A stretch of 64,000 nucleotides of DNA from Anthoceros angustus (GCA_010909165.1 MU008180.1:991884-1055883); one strand, 5' to 3'; positions 21,733 to 32,412 are shown, counted from the stretch's first letter. The notes: generated from the sequence alone by a model not told the origin. Numbers and translations: made by a program.

Positions 21733-24104
21733 CTATCGATCCATCTTCCTGTCTGTTTGGCTGATCTTCCGCCTTTTCCCGTAGTCATCCTCTCGAGATC
21801 GAGGTCGGTCATCATCATCAGTTGCCCTTGCTTTTTCCCGTCCTCGGCTAGGCCTCTCACGCTCCTCCCAATCTTTTTCCTTCTCACGCTCTCGGGGTCT
21901 CTCCCGGGGTTCTCGTGTCGGCTCACGATACCCTTCCCTATCCCGTTCTCTGTGCCTTTCCCGGTCCACCCAATCCCCATCCCGCTCCTCCGCTCTTCTT
22001 CGGCGCTCTGGAGCTGGCCATTCTGCCTCTGTCCCCCTTTCCCTGTCCCTCGAGCTACCCACCCTGAGCCTGTCCGGTACCATCTCACCTCCATAACCGT
22101 AATCTGCAGCCATCTCTTCTCCATACACACCCATTCTCCTGTCAAGGTCCTCCCCGCCCCAACCGGGCATGGGACCCTCCCCCCAAGCCCCGGGATGTCC
22201 TTCCATCCCAGGCCCCATGCCCGGTCCGTTACCATTTTGTCCCCTGCCAAAAAACCCTGGGTTCACATGAGGACCCACTCCAGGAAGACCAGGCCCCATT
22301 CCAGGAAATGGAGGCCCCATCCCAGGAAACGGCCCAGGAGGACCTCGCGGGACAAAACCACCACCAGGTCCCATGCCATAGCCACCACGACCCATGGGAG
22401 GGCCAAAACCGGGATCAAACCCTTGACCCATCATGCCCTGTGGCGGCATCATACCTCCTGGAGGACCACCCATCGGACCAGGCGGTCCCTGACCGAAGGG
22501 AGCACCACCTCCCATTCCCCTTCCACCCATGCCGCCCCTTCCTCTACCAGGACCTTGGCCAGCTCTTGCACCCATACCAGGTCCTTGATTCCTCGCCCCC
22601 ATTCCCATCCTCCCCCTACCTCCGTCCCCACCGCACCCCTCCACCCCTGCCTCCCATACCACCGTCTCCCATCTTCTTCCCTGCCCCTGCCCTTGCTGAG
22701 ACTGCTGCCCGGCCTGCTGATTCTTCCCCACCTGCGCTGCACCCATCTGCTTAATGGTCTGTGGAGATGCAAAGGCGACAACACACGCCCTCCCATTAAT
22801 AGATCTCCCATCCATCTTCTCCTTGCACAGCCGGGCAGCAGCCGGATCGAAAAACTCAACCTGACAGTACCCTTTAGACTTTCCACTAGCCTTCTCCTCA
22901 TAGAACTTGAGATTCTTTACCCTACCAAACTCCAACAACAATGCCTCCAACTCGGCATCAGTTGTCCACCAATGAAGCTCCCCGACAAACAACATAGTAC
23001 CACCAGCATCTTGCTGGTGAGACCCTCCATGCTTAGCCATATAGTCACTGGCCACAGCCGCAGAGTCCCTAGCAGCAGCAGCAGCAGGCCCAACAGCCCC
23101 ACCCCAGGCCCGGGCGGCCCTGCCCCCACCCCTGCTGCCCAACCTCCCCTACACCCTCCTGCACCTGATCCTGCACCTGCAGGACTCCCCAAGTCTGCCC
23201 CTGAGGCGGCACAAGCACCCCGGCTTCCCGACCCTCTCCCAGCACCTGGCCTCGCTGCTGGTGGATCCATTCACGCCTCCACCCACTCCTGCACCTCCCT
23301 TATTCCCGTTCCCCTCTCCCCACCCCAGGCTTCCCATACCTCCTCCGCCTGGCTGCCCCCAGCATTAAAATCAACCTCGTCCTTCACCTTCACCACACCA
23401 CCTCCTCCTCCTGCCCCTGCGCCTGCCCCTCCCCTCGTATGCTGCTCCTTCCCATCCAGAACACCCCACCACCACCCCTGCCCGAAATTCCCCTTAGGCA
23501 GAGCCCTCTGCCTGGGCCCTGCTCCAGCCTGCCCGGCCCCAGCCCCTCCTCATCCCCGAACTCCACCGGCTCGTCCTTGGGCTTCCCCGCCGCAGCAGCC
23601 ACCGCTGCCCGCCCCTCTGCCACCAAACCCCTGCTGGGCCGCCCTTCTTGATTCCTGCGCGGAGTACACCGCCTCCGGCTCGTCCCCGTACGCGGAGTCG
23701 CCCGCCCTATCCTCGTACTCCTCCTCCCCGAACTCCACCTTAGGGGCGGCCGGGGCAGCGGAAGAGGGCACAGCAGCAACAGGAGCGGCACCAGCACCAG
23801 CACCAGCAGGAGCAGAAGCAGACGCACCGGCAGCAGCAACCCCGTTCTCCCCGGCTTTGAACCTCCCGGAAGACTGCCTCACAACCCCAGCACCAGCGGC
23901 TGCAGCAGGAGCGACAGGAGCCGGGAACAAATCCACGTTCACGTCGTTGTACAGGTCATCGAAGTCCTCCTCGTCCTCCACATCCTCGTCAGCCAGAGCA
24001 GCAATTGCCCCGCCCGCGTAGCCCGAGGCCCCGGCCGGGCCCCGCTCGCCAAAGTCCTCGTCTTCGTAGTCCAGTTCGTCGTCTCCATTATCCACGAACC
24101 CCAT
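21733..24104 (-). CDS. CFIm68/CPSF6-like pre-mRNA cleavage factor I subunit
   Basis: CFIm68 binds RNA with CFIm25 and helps choose poly(A) sites in the nucleus. Start at 24104 (MGFVDNGDDELDYEDEDFG) gives the usual acidic N-terminus. A 191-nt intron is proposed at 23149-23339 (AEE|GTATGG ... GTGTAG|GGGAGG, in frame). The next exon encodes an RRM (TMLFVGELHWWTTDAELEAL to GRACVVAFASPQTIKQMG), which matches plant CFIm68 closely, then a Gly/Pro/Met-rich middle and an Arg-Glu/Arg-Asp/Ser-rich C-terminus ending KRRKISQTDRKMDR. Between about 23640 and 23540 the coding signal leaves and re-enters the first-exon frame, crossing a TGA at 23550-23552. An unrecognised intron, an indel error or a real lesion could explain this. 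Confidence 0.85.
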
Positions 24105-24451
24105 GGAGCCTGCCAGGCCCGAGCCAGTCGAGAGCTCCCGGCGCCGGCAGCCCCGCAACCCGCAGCCCGCGGAGGAAGCTACCCTGCCTGCCTGCCTCAG
24201 GCCGCAGGGAGAGGAAGATGGAGAGGGAGATGGGAGATGGCCGGAGCGACGCGACGCAACCCAACTCGGGGGCTCACACCAACCCTCCCATCATCGCGCA
24301 CCCTACACTACACAACACCTTCGTCTTTGCACGGCTTCAGTCTTCGGTGTTCATGCCCTTGGCCCTGATTGCCGTCTAAAAAGGAACTCTGTGATATGTA
24401 CAACGGACTTGCTGGAAAACGTCTCGGCAAGTGTGTCTGGTCTTTTAATGT

Positions 24452-24496
24452 AAGAAGAAGAAGAAGGAAGAAGTCTATTATAGTCCACTTGGATGG
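24452..24496 (+). repeat. Dispersed motif copy: (GAA)n tract then TATTATAGTCCACTTGGATGG
   Basis: Same orientation as the copies at 4554-4587 and 24582-24618. It is inverted relative to 35656-35689, which reads on its minus strand TAAGAAGAAGAAGTCCATTG followed by TAGTCCACTGGGA. The shared order (GAA tract, then TAGTCCA core) argues for one repeat family. Confidence 0.6.
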
Positions 24497-24581
24497 AATT
24501 TTTTCTTTCATCAGGGACTTGGAACTGGACAACTTGCAGATGGTGTGTGTAACCTCCTAGCATCGAGGGCATCCACTCTGT

Positions 24582-24618
24582 CTAGAAGAAGAAGAAGAAA
24601 AGTCTATTACAGTCTATC
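24582..24618 (+). repeat. Dispersed motif copy upstream of the sulfotransferase island
   Basis: Begins CTAGAAGAAGAAGAA and continues with TCTATTACAGTCTA. The same 15-nt start recurs at 27112 just after the sulfotransferase stop, so the two may mark the ends of one inserted segment. Confidence 0.5.
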
Positions 24619-25622
24619 TCATCTAAGTACCAATCCAAGCTCAAGATACTTAGCAACCATGTCCTTCTAAATGTGTGTCCATTTAGCCTAAGCCATTCGG
24701 TCCAGCATCCAGGCATTGGACTAAAACACCGAGAGTCATACATGTGGAACATGTTGGCTATGCTCCAAACTCAAGTGGAAGGCATACCAACTTGTAAGAT
24801 TCGTCCTTTGCGTGCTCACACTCTACTTTCCCCTAATATATAACCTATATAGAGGCAGAGTTTGAATTATGAACAATGACATTGATCATGAATTATTATT
24901 ATTTTCAAAAAATAAATAATCTTACTAGAAGATATAAAAAATAAAGAAAAAAGGTATAAAGTGGTACTAATTTTACTCACTAATAAAGTTTTTGAGTAGT
25001 GATAACATTTGACTAATATTTATCACATAGGAACCTAAACAATCACCGACCTTTGCTTGGGTTCGTAAACTTAATCCTCTGATGAATGTCACCCGCTGAT
25101 GCTCGTCTATTTTTTGTTGTACTTAACAAGCTTCGTTGCTTTGTACCAAAATGGAAGGAGAGAGAAACTAGATTAATATTTTATGTGGGAAAAAATGATA
25201 CAAATAGCACTATTCTAAGATAAGTTGTTCCTAATATTGTTTGTGGGGAAGATGATATAAGTTGCAGTATTCTAAATACAATGCTCCTAATATAGTTATG
25301 GGGGAGGTTCAAACAACTCATCATTCTACAATAGTATGTTCAATGCTAAGAATCGAAACTAGAAACACAGGCTTCTAATCTAGGAGAATATACTCCCTAC
25401 ATAAGGGAACACAAGACCCTCTTTGTGCTAATATTTGCACAATTGATTGATTGATAGTGGGTTTATTCTATGGTGCATGTCTCTCCCTAGGGACTCCAGC
25501 CGTGCCCTACAAGAGTAGGGCTCAAGCCAATACATTCATGAGATCTATGTTCTTTGGATATAAATATCTATGATGTAATTATGTGGAAAAGAAATCAAAC
25601 ACGATTCTGACGTGTTATATTG

Positions 25623-27104
25623 ATGTTCATAAATATGACGTATAGAAACTTTTTTTTTCTTTGTATCATCCTCTTACTACGCACTTGTTTAATGTCACGA
25701 GCCCTACCACATCTTGAAGATGCAAATTATGTTTTATGCCGTCATGTTGTGGAGTCTTGGGCCCAAGAGGAATATCAAAAGATGAATGACACCAGGGTAC
25801 AATCTCAAGAATTTCCTTCCAAGATGAAAAAACTGTTATTTTTTTTGCATATTCCTCGTACCAGTGGCCGCGTATTTAGTCGTTGCATGTTACACAAGCT
25901 TTTTACAAAAGAAAGATGTCCAAATTCGTATGACAAGTGGCGCTTTGATATTGATAAGCCCACGTGTAGGTTGATATCTAGTCATGATGATTATAGCATC
26001 ACTACAAGATTAGATCAGGAACAAACTTCAGTTTTTGTAATTATGCGGCATCCACTTGATCGAGTTCTTAGTTCTTATGAGTTTGCAATTGAAGAGGCAG
26101 GGTTATTGAATAAAAGATGGCACACTGAGGAGCAACTTGGTGAAAGTGGTAAAAAGAAACTCCCGAAACCTGGAAGTGTACTTACTGTTTGGCCTTGGAA
26201 GTTTCTATGTCCTTTTTTTGAGGAAGATTTACGTAGACGTCACACACAACAAATTGGTAAAGAGGTTGTTGATGTGAATGAACTTGCTGATACACTTGAG
26301 GAGGAAGATACAAATCTCATTGATAATCCTTATAATATGTCAGATATTGTTATACCTCTTCATGAGTTTATAAAGCATCCACTAGCATTGGACCTTGTAC
26401 ATAATGGAGCTACATTTCAAATAGCTGGGTTGACCAATAATTCCATAAGTAGTCATGCACAAAGTTTGCGGCATTGTGCACAACAATATAATTCACTAGG
26501 AAATATTATTCTCTCTGTGGCTAAGAGGCGATTGGATCAAATGTTTTTTGTAGGCTTAACAGATCAACAAGAAGATTCTGCAAGAATGCTTGCAGAAATT
26601 GTAACTCAAGACAAGTTGTTACACTATCAATTTGAAGAGAATCGAGAGTCACTAAGGAATGATTCTATACCTACAAACCAATTTGTTGGGATGGACGAAA
26701 TAATGAAGAATTATACTAACTGCACGAAAAGGGTGAGAGCTGGACATAATAAGCGTACTCAATCTGGTCTTACATCAATTTCTTTGAATCTTACTCGAGA
26801 GCATAGGAGTAAGTTATTACCCTCTACAATCCATGACATTTTGGAGCTTAATGCTTTAGATATTGAAGTATATAACCATGCAAAAAAGATATTTGAAAAA
26901 CAAAAATTGCTATTGTTTCCAAAACTGGATATTGAACAATATTCTAAGCAAAGACCTACATTATCTCTAAAAATCAAAATTCAAAACTATTTGGCTACCA
27001 AAATTTTATTTTTATTATTATCATTATTATTATTATTTGGTATTATATATTATCGGTCCAAAAATATTGAAACTCCTCCAAAATACGATTTAAAAAATAA
27101 TTAG
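25623..27104 (+). CDS. TPST: Tyrosylprotein sulfotransferase (plant TPST type), intronless, in an AT-rich island
   Basis: Plant TPST is a Golgi type I membrane enzyme that transfers sulfate from PAPS to tyrosines of peptide hormones. The 493-residue frame from ATG 25623 is intact. It has an N-terminal hydrophobic signal (FFFLCIILLLRTCL), a 5'-phosphosulfate-binding loop FFLHIPRTSGR near residue 73, HDDYS, a 3'-phosphate-binding segment VIMRHPLDRVLSSYEFA near residue 140, a conserved QIAGLTNNS and RRLDQMFFVGLT region, and a C-terminal membrane helix (ILFLLLSLLLLFGIIYY). Domain order and topology equal those of Arabidopsis TPST. Codons are strongly AT-ending, unlike all GC-rich neighbours. With the lack of introns, this suggests a retrocopy or transferred segment that has stayed functional. 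Flanking repeat copies lie at 24582 and 27112. Confidence 0.85.
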   Translation: MFINMTYRNFFFLCIILLLRTCLMSRALPHLEDANYVLCRHVVESWAQEEYQKMNDTRVQSQEFPSKMKKLLFFLHIPRTSGRVFSRCMLHKLFTKERCPNSYDKWRFDIDKPTCRLISSHDDYSITTRLDQEQTSVFVIMRHPLDRVLSSYEFAIEEAGLLNKRWHTEEQLGESGKKKLPKPGSVLTVWPWKFLCPFFEEDLRRRHTQQIGKEVVDVNELADTLEEEDTNLIDNPYNMSDIVIPLHEFIKHPLALDLVHNGATFQIAGLTNNSISSHAQSLRHCAQQYNSLGNIILSVAKRRLDQMFFVGLTDQQEDSARMLAEIVTQDKLLHYQFEENRESLRNDSIPTNQFVGMDEIMKNYTNCTKRVRAGHNKRTQSGLTSISLNLTREHRSKLLPSTIHDILELNALDIEVYNHAKKIFEKQKLLLFPKLDIEQYSKQRPTLSLKIKIQNYLATKILFLLLSLLLLFGIIYYRSKNIETPPKYDLKNN

Positions 27105-27111
27105 TGAAGAG

Positions 27112-27150
27112 CTAGAAGAAGAAGAACAACAAATCTTTTTTAGTCCATAA
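27112..27150 (+). repeat. Dispersed motif copy directly after the sulfotransferase gene
   Basis: CTAGAAGAAGAAGAACAAC followed by TTTTTTAGTCCATAAGGG. It begins 8 nt after the stop codon and matches the start of the copy at 24582. Confidence 0.45.
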
Positions 27151-27788
27151 GGGCTTTTGTGCGGCATGTCAAGTTCATAATTAGGTAGACACATGAGAAA
27201 AATTCTCTAAGAGGACTTGAAGAATTCCGCTACTATATCAAATGCTTATGAGATGAATTCTCTTGGGAATTCATGTCAAGGACCAGGGCTTTCCCCAGCG
27301 TGTTAAGACCCCCTAAAACATGTTCATGAAGCTCTATCCTCTATGCCCCATGACCTTGATTTGTTACTCTGACAAGGTTATGGAGCAGCAAGCGATTTTA
27401 GACACTTTAAAGACGTATCTGCGCCGAATGAGGGGTCTATTAACATTTGCCTATATTTTTGGAGTCAGCTCAATATGTCATTGACTCTTTCAGAGTCGTC
27501 GAGTAATCAAATTGAGCTATAGATTCATTTGTACTTTCAGGTTTGATTGAGTAGAAGATTCACTACAAAAATAAATTATAGCTATGGTTTCTATTGTCTT
27601 ATAATATTGCATCCTTTAGTGCAAGTAGTTTTCCAGCTATTTATAAGAGAAATAAGAAGGCTACTTTGTCATGAGTGTATGTGCTTAGAGAAAAACAGAG
27701 ACTTTATGTTAGAAAAAGAGATGAAAAATCCCATCGACCTCGAGGCAAAAAAGAGAACAACCTCAGGAGGATACCTGGCCAAGGGGGG

Positions 27789-28662
27789 CTAGCCTCCATA
27801 ATCACCCATTTTGAAACTATCTATTGCGCCGCGAATGTCATGGTCGAGAATATGAAAGAGCCTACCCATTACTAGGGGCGAAGATGCCGCATCCATCGCG
27901 CTTGCTACCATCCAGTACACTGCGTTTGCTAATGCCCTTTGTAGGACAATGCCGACCCTTTGAATGAAGAAAGCCATCAAATAGGAAAGGAGGAGACCAA
28001 CCCCATTCTTGGGGCTATCGTACGTCTTGGCATAGGCCTTAATGAACGGGGAAATCCGTGCCCATGGCCCCATGAGTCTCGATGGCAGGGAGGATGAAGG
28101 CATGACCTTCTAGCATGGGAGAGTACTTGTGGACCTTCGTCATTGCACATCCCTCCGCTGTCCAACCCGGAGGATTAATGATAACATGTTCGCAGAGGAT
28201 GTCCCAGGTAAGGTCTGTTACAACCACATCCGCAACATCAACCTAGTCCCCTCGGACCAAAAACAGTTCCATCGTGGGAGAAACACTATCGAGCAAAGTT
28301 TAAGGGTGCTCCTTTTAGGGAAAGAGCTTGCCCTCCTTAGCCAACGAGTACATGATGCGATGTCCATGCGTATAATGTTGCCCGAAGTAACAATGATGGG
28401 TCTTAGAGTCGTCGAGGGGACCCCACACTTGCAAGTCAGGAAAGAGCAGGCCTGAGATAAAATCAAACCCTAGCAGAACCTCAGCGCAGTAGGAAAAGAG
28501 GGTGGTGCGATTTGAAATGCTTGGATGCAAGGTCGAGCTAGAAGCCAAGAACATGCTCCCTTCCCCGAGGAGGAGCGGAGGTGAGCTCGACCAGGCCAGG
28601 GAGTGCTTATAAAGTCTAGAGTTATATATTATGATAGTTATATATGTAACTTTTTTTAACAC
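27789..28662 (-). pseudogene. Decayed retroelement fragment, apparently C-terminal nuclease-like region of a reverse-transcriptase protein
   Basis: Minus-strand pieces in shifting frames form one decayed coding track. GLLFPDLQVWGPLDDSKT lies around 28480-28420, then DVADVVVTDLTWDILCEH near 28240-28190, FILPAIETHGAMGTDFPV to about 28045, and after a frame change FIKAYAKTYDSP and MAFFIQRVGIVLQRALANAV down to 27789. The order (DV.V.D...., P..VE..G..G, LQRA.A) resembles the C-terminal end of LINE-like reverse-transcriptase proteins seen in many plants. It is broken by at least two frameshifts and cannot be functional. The class is an inference. Confidence 0.45.
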
Positions 28663-29287
28663 AACCCACTATACATTATGCTTATCCGGTATGCTCAGAA
28701 AAATCATATTTGCTGGTTGACTAAAGCTACGGCTTAGCTTGAACAATATAAGTTCTCTTCTTCATGTTTGTCGGCCTGCATTTTATTGAGAGATTTTTAG
28801 CGAAACAGCCCACTCCAACTCAAAAGGTCGGCAAACAAAATGGAGGATGTATCAAAAACCGTCGTTGTTCTGTTGTTTCTTAGTTCAATCCCATGGTCTT
28901 ACCTATGTCCTACGGTATCTATCCTATTTCTTAGTTCAATCCCATGGTCTTATTCCGGGGGCGCTGCTTCCTTACCCTTATGAAAGAGCCCTATGTCTTG
29001 TTTCAGTCCCAATCCTTTGCACCTTAGTCCTGGTATTTGACGCTGCTGAAATACTGGTATGCATACCTATGTTATACACAGGACATGATGTTGTAACCGC
29101 GAATGGTTCTTTATCCCTTGCACGCTCATCTAGCACGTAGGGTCTGGAACATGCATTTGAATCTACCGGGCAAATTTGGGAGTATCAGAGACCATGAAAA
29201 CCATGAGTCCTGCCGCTGTGAACTTTGAAGTGTCTCTGCTTAAACGGAGGCCATTTAGCAGGGGTTCTTTGGTACTAAATAAGCAAG
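28663..29287. other. Intergenic AT-rich DNA with a 25-nt direct repeat (period 51)
   Basis: TTCTTAGTTCAATCCCATGG occurs at 28877 and 28928 and extends to 25 identical bases. No gene was recognised. The stretch before 29288 is 3' flank of the GRAS gene. Confidence 0.5.
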
Positions 29288-30925
29288 CTACTCAGAGGCT
29301 TGCGCTGGTTTCCATGCTGCCAAGGCCCACAGAACTCTCTCCTTCCATCCATGAAGAATCCATTCCTTGTCACGACGGATGGTGAAATTCCGGTGGTAGC
29401 CTTCCATGATATGAGCAGTGCTGCGGAACCAATTCTCCTGCAAAGGTATCTGTTTGAACCCAGTATTCTCAAGCAGACGGTACCACTGACGGTAGGACTC
29501 GCTTCGTTCCCTTCTATCCAAGCCCTCGCAGGCAATAAAATTAATAATAGCGCGACCAGCAACATCTCTCTCCAGAATCAGTCTCTCCTCCTCATGATGG
29601 CTCAGTGTGTGGCCATACGAGTCGAATAGGTTGGCCATGTAGCCAACAGCATCAGGAATCCTGCTCACCAAGAAGTGCTCGTTGGAAGCACAATTGTTGA
29701 ATCCCGTGACAAAAGCCTTGGGATTCATGCTGCAAATTCTCTCCAGCACAGTGCGTCTGGGATTAGAGGGTACCACCGTGCTGTCCAGCAGATGCCGGAG
29801 CCTGTAGGTGCAGCACACAGCAAGGTCTTCATCCCTCTGCAGGCGTAAAGAGGAGACCTGCACATCCTGCCACTGCTCTGCGAAGCCTTGGAATTCGAAG
29901 CGAATCCCCAAGCTGGCTGCAAATTTTGACAATCTTTCCCCAGTCTTTTGCAACTGGTCATCCATGTCCAGGCCAGGCTGGGGGAACTCTATCCCAGTGA
30001 TACGCAGCAGCTCAGGCGGACCTTGGGGACGGTGGACAAGCTCTCGGATGAAGCTCGGCCACTGGCGGCCATTCAGGATACCGTAGCTGATCACATGCAC
30101 TCGGCGAGCGCCACTGAATGCGTCCAGAAGGACGCTGTTAGTGAACTGGTAAGCCATGGAGAACAAGGGCAGCTTTGAGAACAAGAGCTGGAAGGCTCTG
30201 TGAGAATAGAACCCGTACAGGCGGCCTTCCACGGTGTACAGTTCTGCCCCTGTTCCGTGCAACCTTGCCACCAATGCCTCCACGAAATAATGCGTCATAC
30301 GCTGCAAGGAAGAGCCTGCCGGATTGGTATACCTCCTCAAATAGTTCACCGCCTCCGTGGCCTTGCGGAAGTCGTCTGCAGCCACTGCCGCAGCACAATC
30401 CAACAGCATGTTCGTCACCGCGCCCACGCTCAAGTCTTGCTGAAGAGCACGGGCAAGCGCCGGAGCAGCCGCCTGCAACCGCACGGCACCGGGCTCCGGT
30501 TCCAGGCCGGATGCCGCCTGGCCGATGAGCACCGCGAGCTCGCTGTGCAGAGCCTGGTAGGCAAGCAAGTTAGGGAGCTCCATCGCATACTGGTCCCCAA
30601 ACCCCGACTCATCCCACAGCAGCACATCCTCCAAGTACGCCAGAGTCGCAACTTGCCTCTGCCGAACAGAAGGCGGAGCTTGCGATTGGCCGCCACCGTT
30701 GGTCCTGCTCAGAGCCTGCGCCAGAGCTCGCTGCAGCTGCACCGTGAGCGAGCCCCGTGCTGGTCCTGACATCCCTCCCCTTCCCGCTTCCTCCTCAGGC
30801 TGGAACTGGCAGCCTCCACCCCAGGCTTCCGGGGTCCATCCGAAGCTCCTGCATTCCTCGACTACCGAGTGCCACGAGCCTAGACTGGCAGTGTGATGTA
30901 TCCGTCTAATTCCCACATACAGCAT
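29288..30925 (-). CDS. GRAS-family transcriptional regulator, LISCL/SCL9-14-like
   Basis: Intronless, 545 residues from ATG 30925. GRAS proteins are plant nuclear regulators of development and stress response. The conserved region starts near residue 165 (AVTNMLLDCAAAVAADDFR, leucine-rich region I). It continues with VHVISYGILNGRQWPSFI at the VHIID position, LLRITGIEFPQPG, the PFYRE-like block (LFDSYGHTLSHHEEERLILE, GRAIINFIACEG) and a C-terminal SAW-like region (WYRLLENTGFKQIPL, HGWKERVLWALAAWKP). ITGIEFPQPG and GRQWP point to the LISCL branch. The motif carries Ser where most members have Asp (VHVIS against IHIID). The N-terminus (1-160) is variable and Gln/Ala-rich. Confidence 0.88.
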   Translation of the reverse strand: MLYVGIRRIHHTASLGSWHSVVEECRSFGWTPEAWGGGCQFQPEEEAGRGGMSGPARGSLTVQLQRALAQALSRTNGGGQSQAPPSVRQRQVATLAYLEDVLLWDESGFGDQYAMELPNLLAYQALHSELAVLIGQAASGLEPEPGAVRLQAAAPALARALQQDLSVGAVTNMLLDCAAAVAADDFRKATEAVNYLRRYTNPAGSSLQRMTHYFVEALVARLHGTGAELYTVEGRLYGFYSHRAFQLLFSKLPLFSMAYQFTNSVLLDAFSGARRVHVISYGILNGRQWPSFIRELVHRPQGPPELLRITGIEFPQPGLDMDDQLQKTGERLSKFAASLGIRFEFQGFAEQWQDVQVSSLRLQRDEDLAVCCTYRLRHLLDSTVVPSNPRRTVLERICSMNPKAFVTGFNNCASNEHFLVSRIPDAVGYMANLFDSYGHTLSHHEEERLILERDVAGRAIINFIACEGLDRRERSESYRQWYRLLENTGFKQIPLQENWFRSTAHIMEGYHRNFTIRRDKEWILHGWKERVLWALAAWKPAQASE

Positions 30926-31839
30926 CGGCTGCTCCAGTTCCGTGAGCTGACATACTGACCTAACTGTGCACCACAGCTGAAAGCTATGGACCGTGACTCG
31001 TTGAAGCCATACGATGCTTCCAGTGCATCATCGCATAACGCTCGCCGAGCTTCTCCATTGTGGTCTAAGTCGGCATTGTCACCTGTTCCGTGTCGCACCA
31101 AGCAACAGTAATCAAAGCTGCCCGACATCCTAACATGTATTGCTCACATTCACAGCACTGCTGCCTGTTCAAGAACACCTGTCGTCATCCGGCTGTTCAG
31201 TGTGTCTGTCGTTAGTGAAAGGTATGCACCAACATGTATATCTTATCTACACCAGTCAGCAACCAAAGCCACCAAAAGTTCGTCCGCGGTTTAATCTGAG
31301 GTTGCCTTGCTCCAGTGGAATCTGTCTCTGGAATCTGTATCTGTCACAAATAGAAGCGACAAAAAGTTTCCCGGGTTCTTCTTCCTTTTCTTCGTGTGGC
31401 GCCTCCGGCCATCTCTCCCAAGCAGACCTGCGGGCATTATGCCCCGGAAGTTGGAAGGTGTGGAAACGGAACACTTTGAGGTAAAATGAATCCTTATATA
31501 AGACAAAATCGCACCCTACCATAGCCCTGAACCAAGAGCGGAGTGTTAGTGTAGTTTTGATATTGTCTCCTAGGTATGTCACCACGCGAAGCTATGCTCG
31601 CATTAAAGCTATGGCCCTAAACTGGCTAAATAAGCCAAATGAAAAGACTCTTTTAGTATACAGTTTTGAATCAGATAAATATTAGCTTATATATTTTAAA
31701 TGAAATCATAGGACATTAAAACTGCATTCAACACATTAAAAGTGGAAGAAGAGTAGAAATACCTATTTGTTCTATGTAGTAATTTCAAAATTATAAAGCT
31801 TTTAGTTCTTTGATATGAGATAAAATAGAAAAACTAAAT
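30926..31839. other. GRAS promoter region passing into AT-rich DNA
   Basis: No supported gene. From about 31620 the sequence becomes AT-rich and leads into the next island. Short frames at 31140-31585 look like chance. Confidence 0.45.
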
Positions 31840-32412
31840 TTAGTTAATATAGGGTAACTCAATTAAAGCATATGGAGGTTTTGGACAAATATCATTTTTC
31901 TCATTTTTTTGGAGAGGATCTGGCGGTATAGGCCGACAAAATGTAGGATTATCTATTGTGTAACTAAAGAAACAATCAACTGCTAATCTATCCGCACTTC
32001 TATGCGACGGGCACAATGTATTTAGAATTTCATTTTTCAAAAAATCTAGACATTCTCGACATTGAAGTTTTGATTGCATTGTCTCTCTCTCTCCATAACA
32101 TGCAACACTTATTAACATTCGAAAAATTTGCCATCCATAAACTTGCAACTTGAGTACAACATATTTAGGAGAAGAAATGGCAAATTCAATTCTATCAATT
32201 CCGTCCTCAAAGTACATATTTAATGCACGCTTAATAAACACAAGAGCTGGATCGTTGGCTGCAATAAGTTTTCCACACTCGTAATAGAGTCCGGAAATGT
32301 TAGGAGGAGGAAGAGGTTGTGAGTCGCTCATGGTACCCATCTTACTTATAAGGATCATTATTATGACATATTTAACAAAAGAAGTTGTAAAACTTTGAAA
32401 ATTTAAATACAT
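31840..32412 (-). CDS. Small secreted-looking cysteine-rich protein, possibly a single Gnk2/DUF26-like domain
   Basis: 190 residues if translation starts at ATG 32412; ATGs a little downstream (MGTMSDSQ) are alternatives. The N-terminus has a hydrophobic stretch (FVKYVIIMILI) that could be a signal peptide or anchor. The body contains a segment LQCRECLDFLKNEI, then C, then AVDCFFSYTI. This resembles the C-x2-C ... DC..RY pattern of Gnk2-homologous (DUF26) domains, which bind carbohydrates in secreted and receptor proteins. The spacing before the CxxC pair is longer than usual (12 against 8 residues), so the assignment is tentative. It sits in an AT-rich island like the sulfotransferase. The frame is uninterrupted but no intron or homologue could be checked. 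Confidence 0.45.
   Translation of the reverse strand: MYLNFQSFTTSFVKYVIIMILISKMGTMSDSQPLPPPNISGLYYECGKLIAANDPALVFIKRALNMYFEDGIDRIEFAISSPKYVVLKLQVYGWQIFRMLISVACYGERETMQSKLQCRECLDFLKNEILNTLCPSHRSADRLAVDCFFSYTIDNPTFCRPIPPDPLQKNEKNDICPKPPYALIELPYIN

Larger units (their letters stand above)
24105..25622. other. CFIm68-like promoter, then AT-rich island with repeat motifs
   Basis: Up to about 24440 this is upstream sequence of the CFIm68-like gene. From there base composition falls to strongly AT-rich (notably 24840-25470). Two copies of the GAAGAAG/TAGTCCA motif occur at 24452-24496 and 24582-24618. No gene is supported before the sulfotransferase. Confidence 0.5.

Noticed and set aside
21658-24021. 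A 787-codon open frame on the plus strand, Pro/Ser/Thr-rich
   Set aside because: It is the exact antisense of the CFIm68-like gene. Its length comes from the Gly/Pro/Arg codons on the other strand, and it shows no domain.
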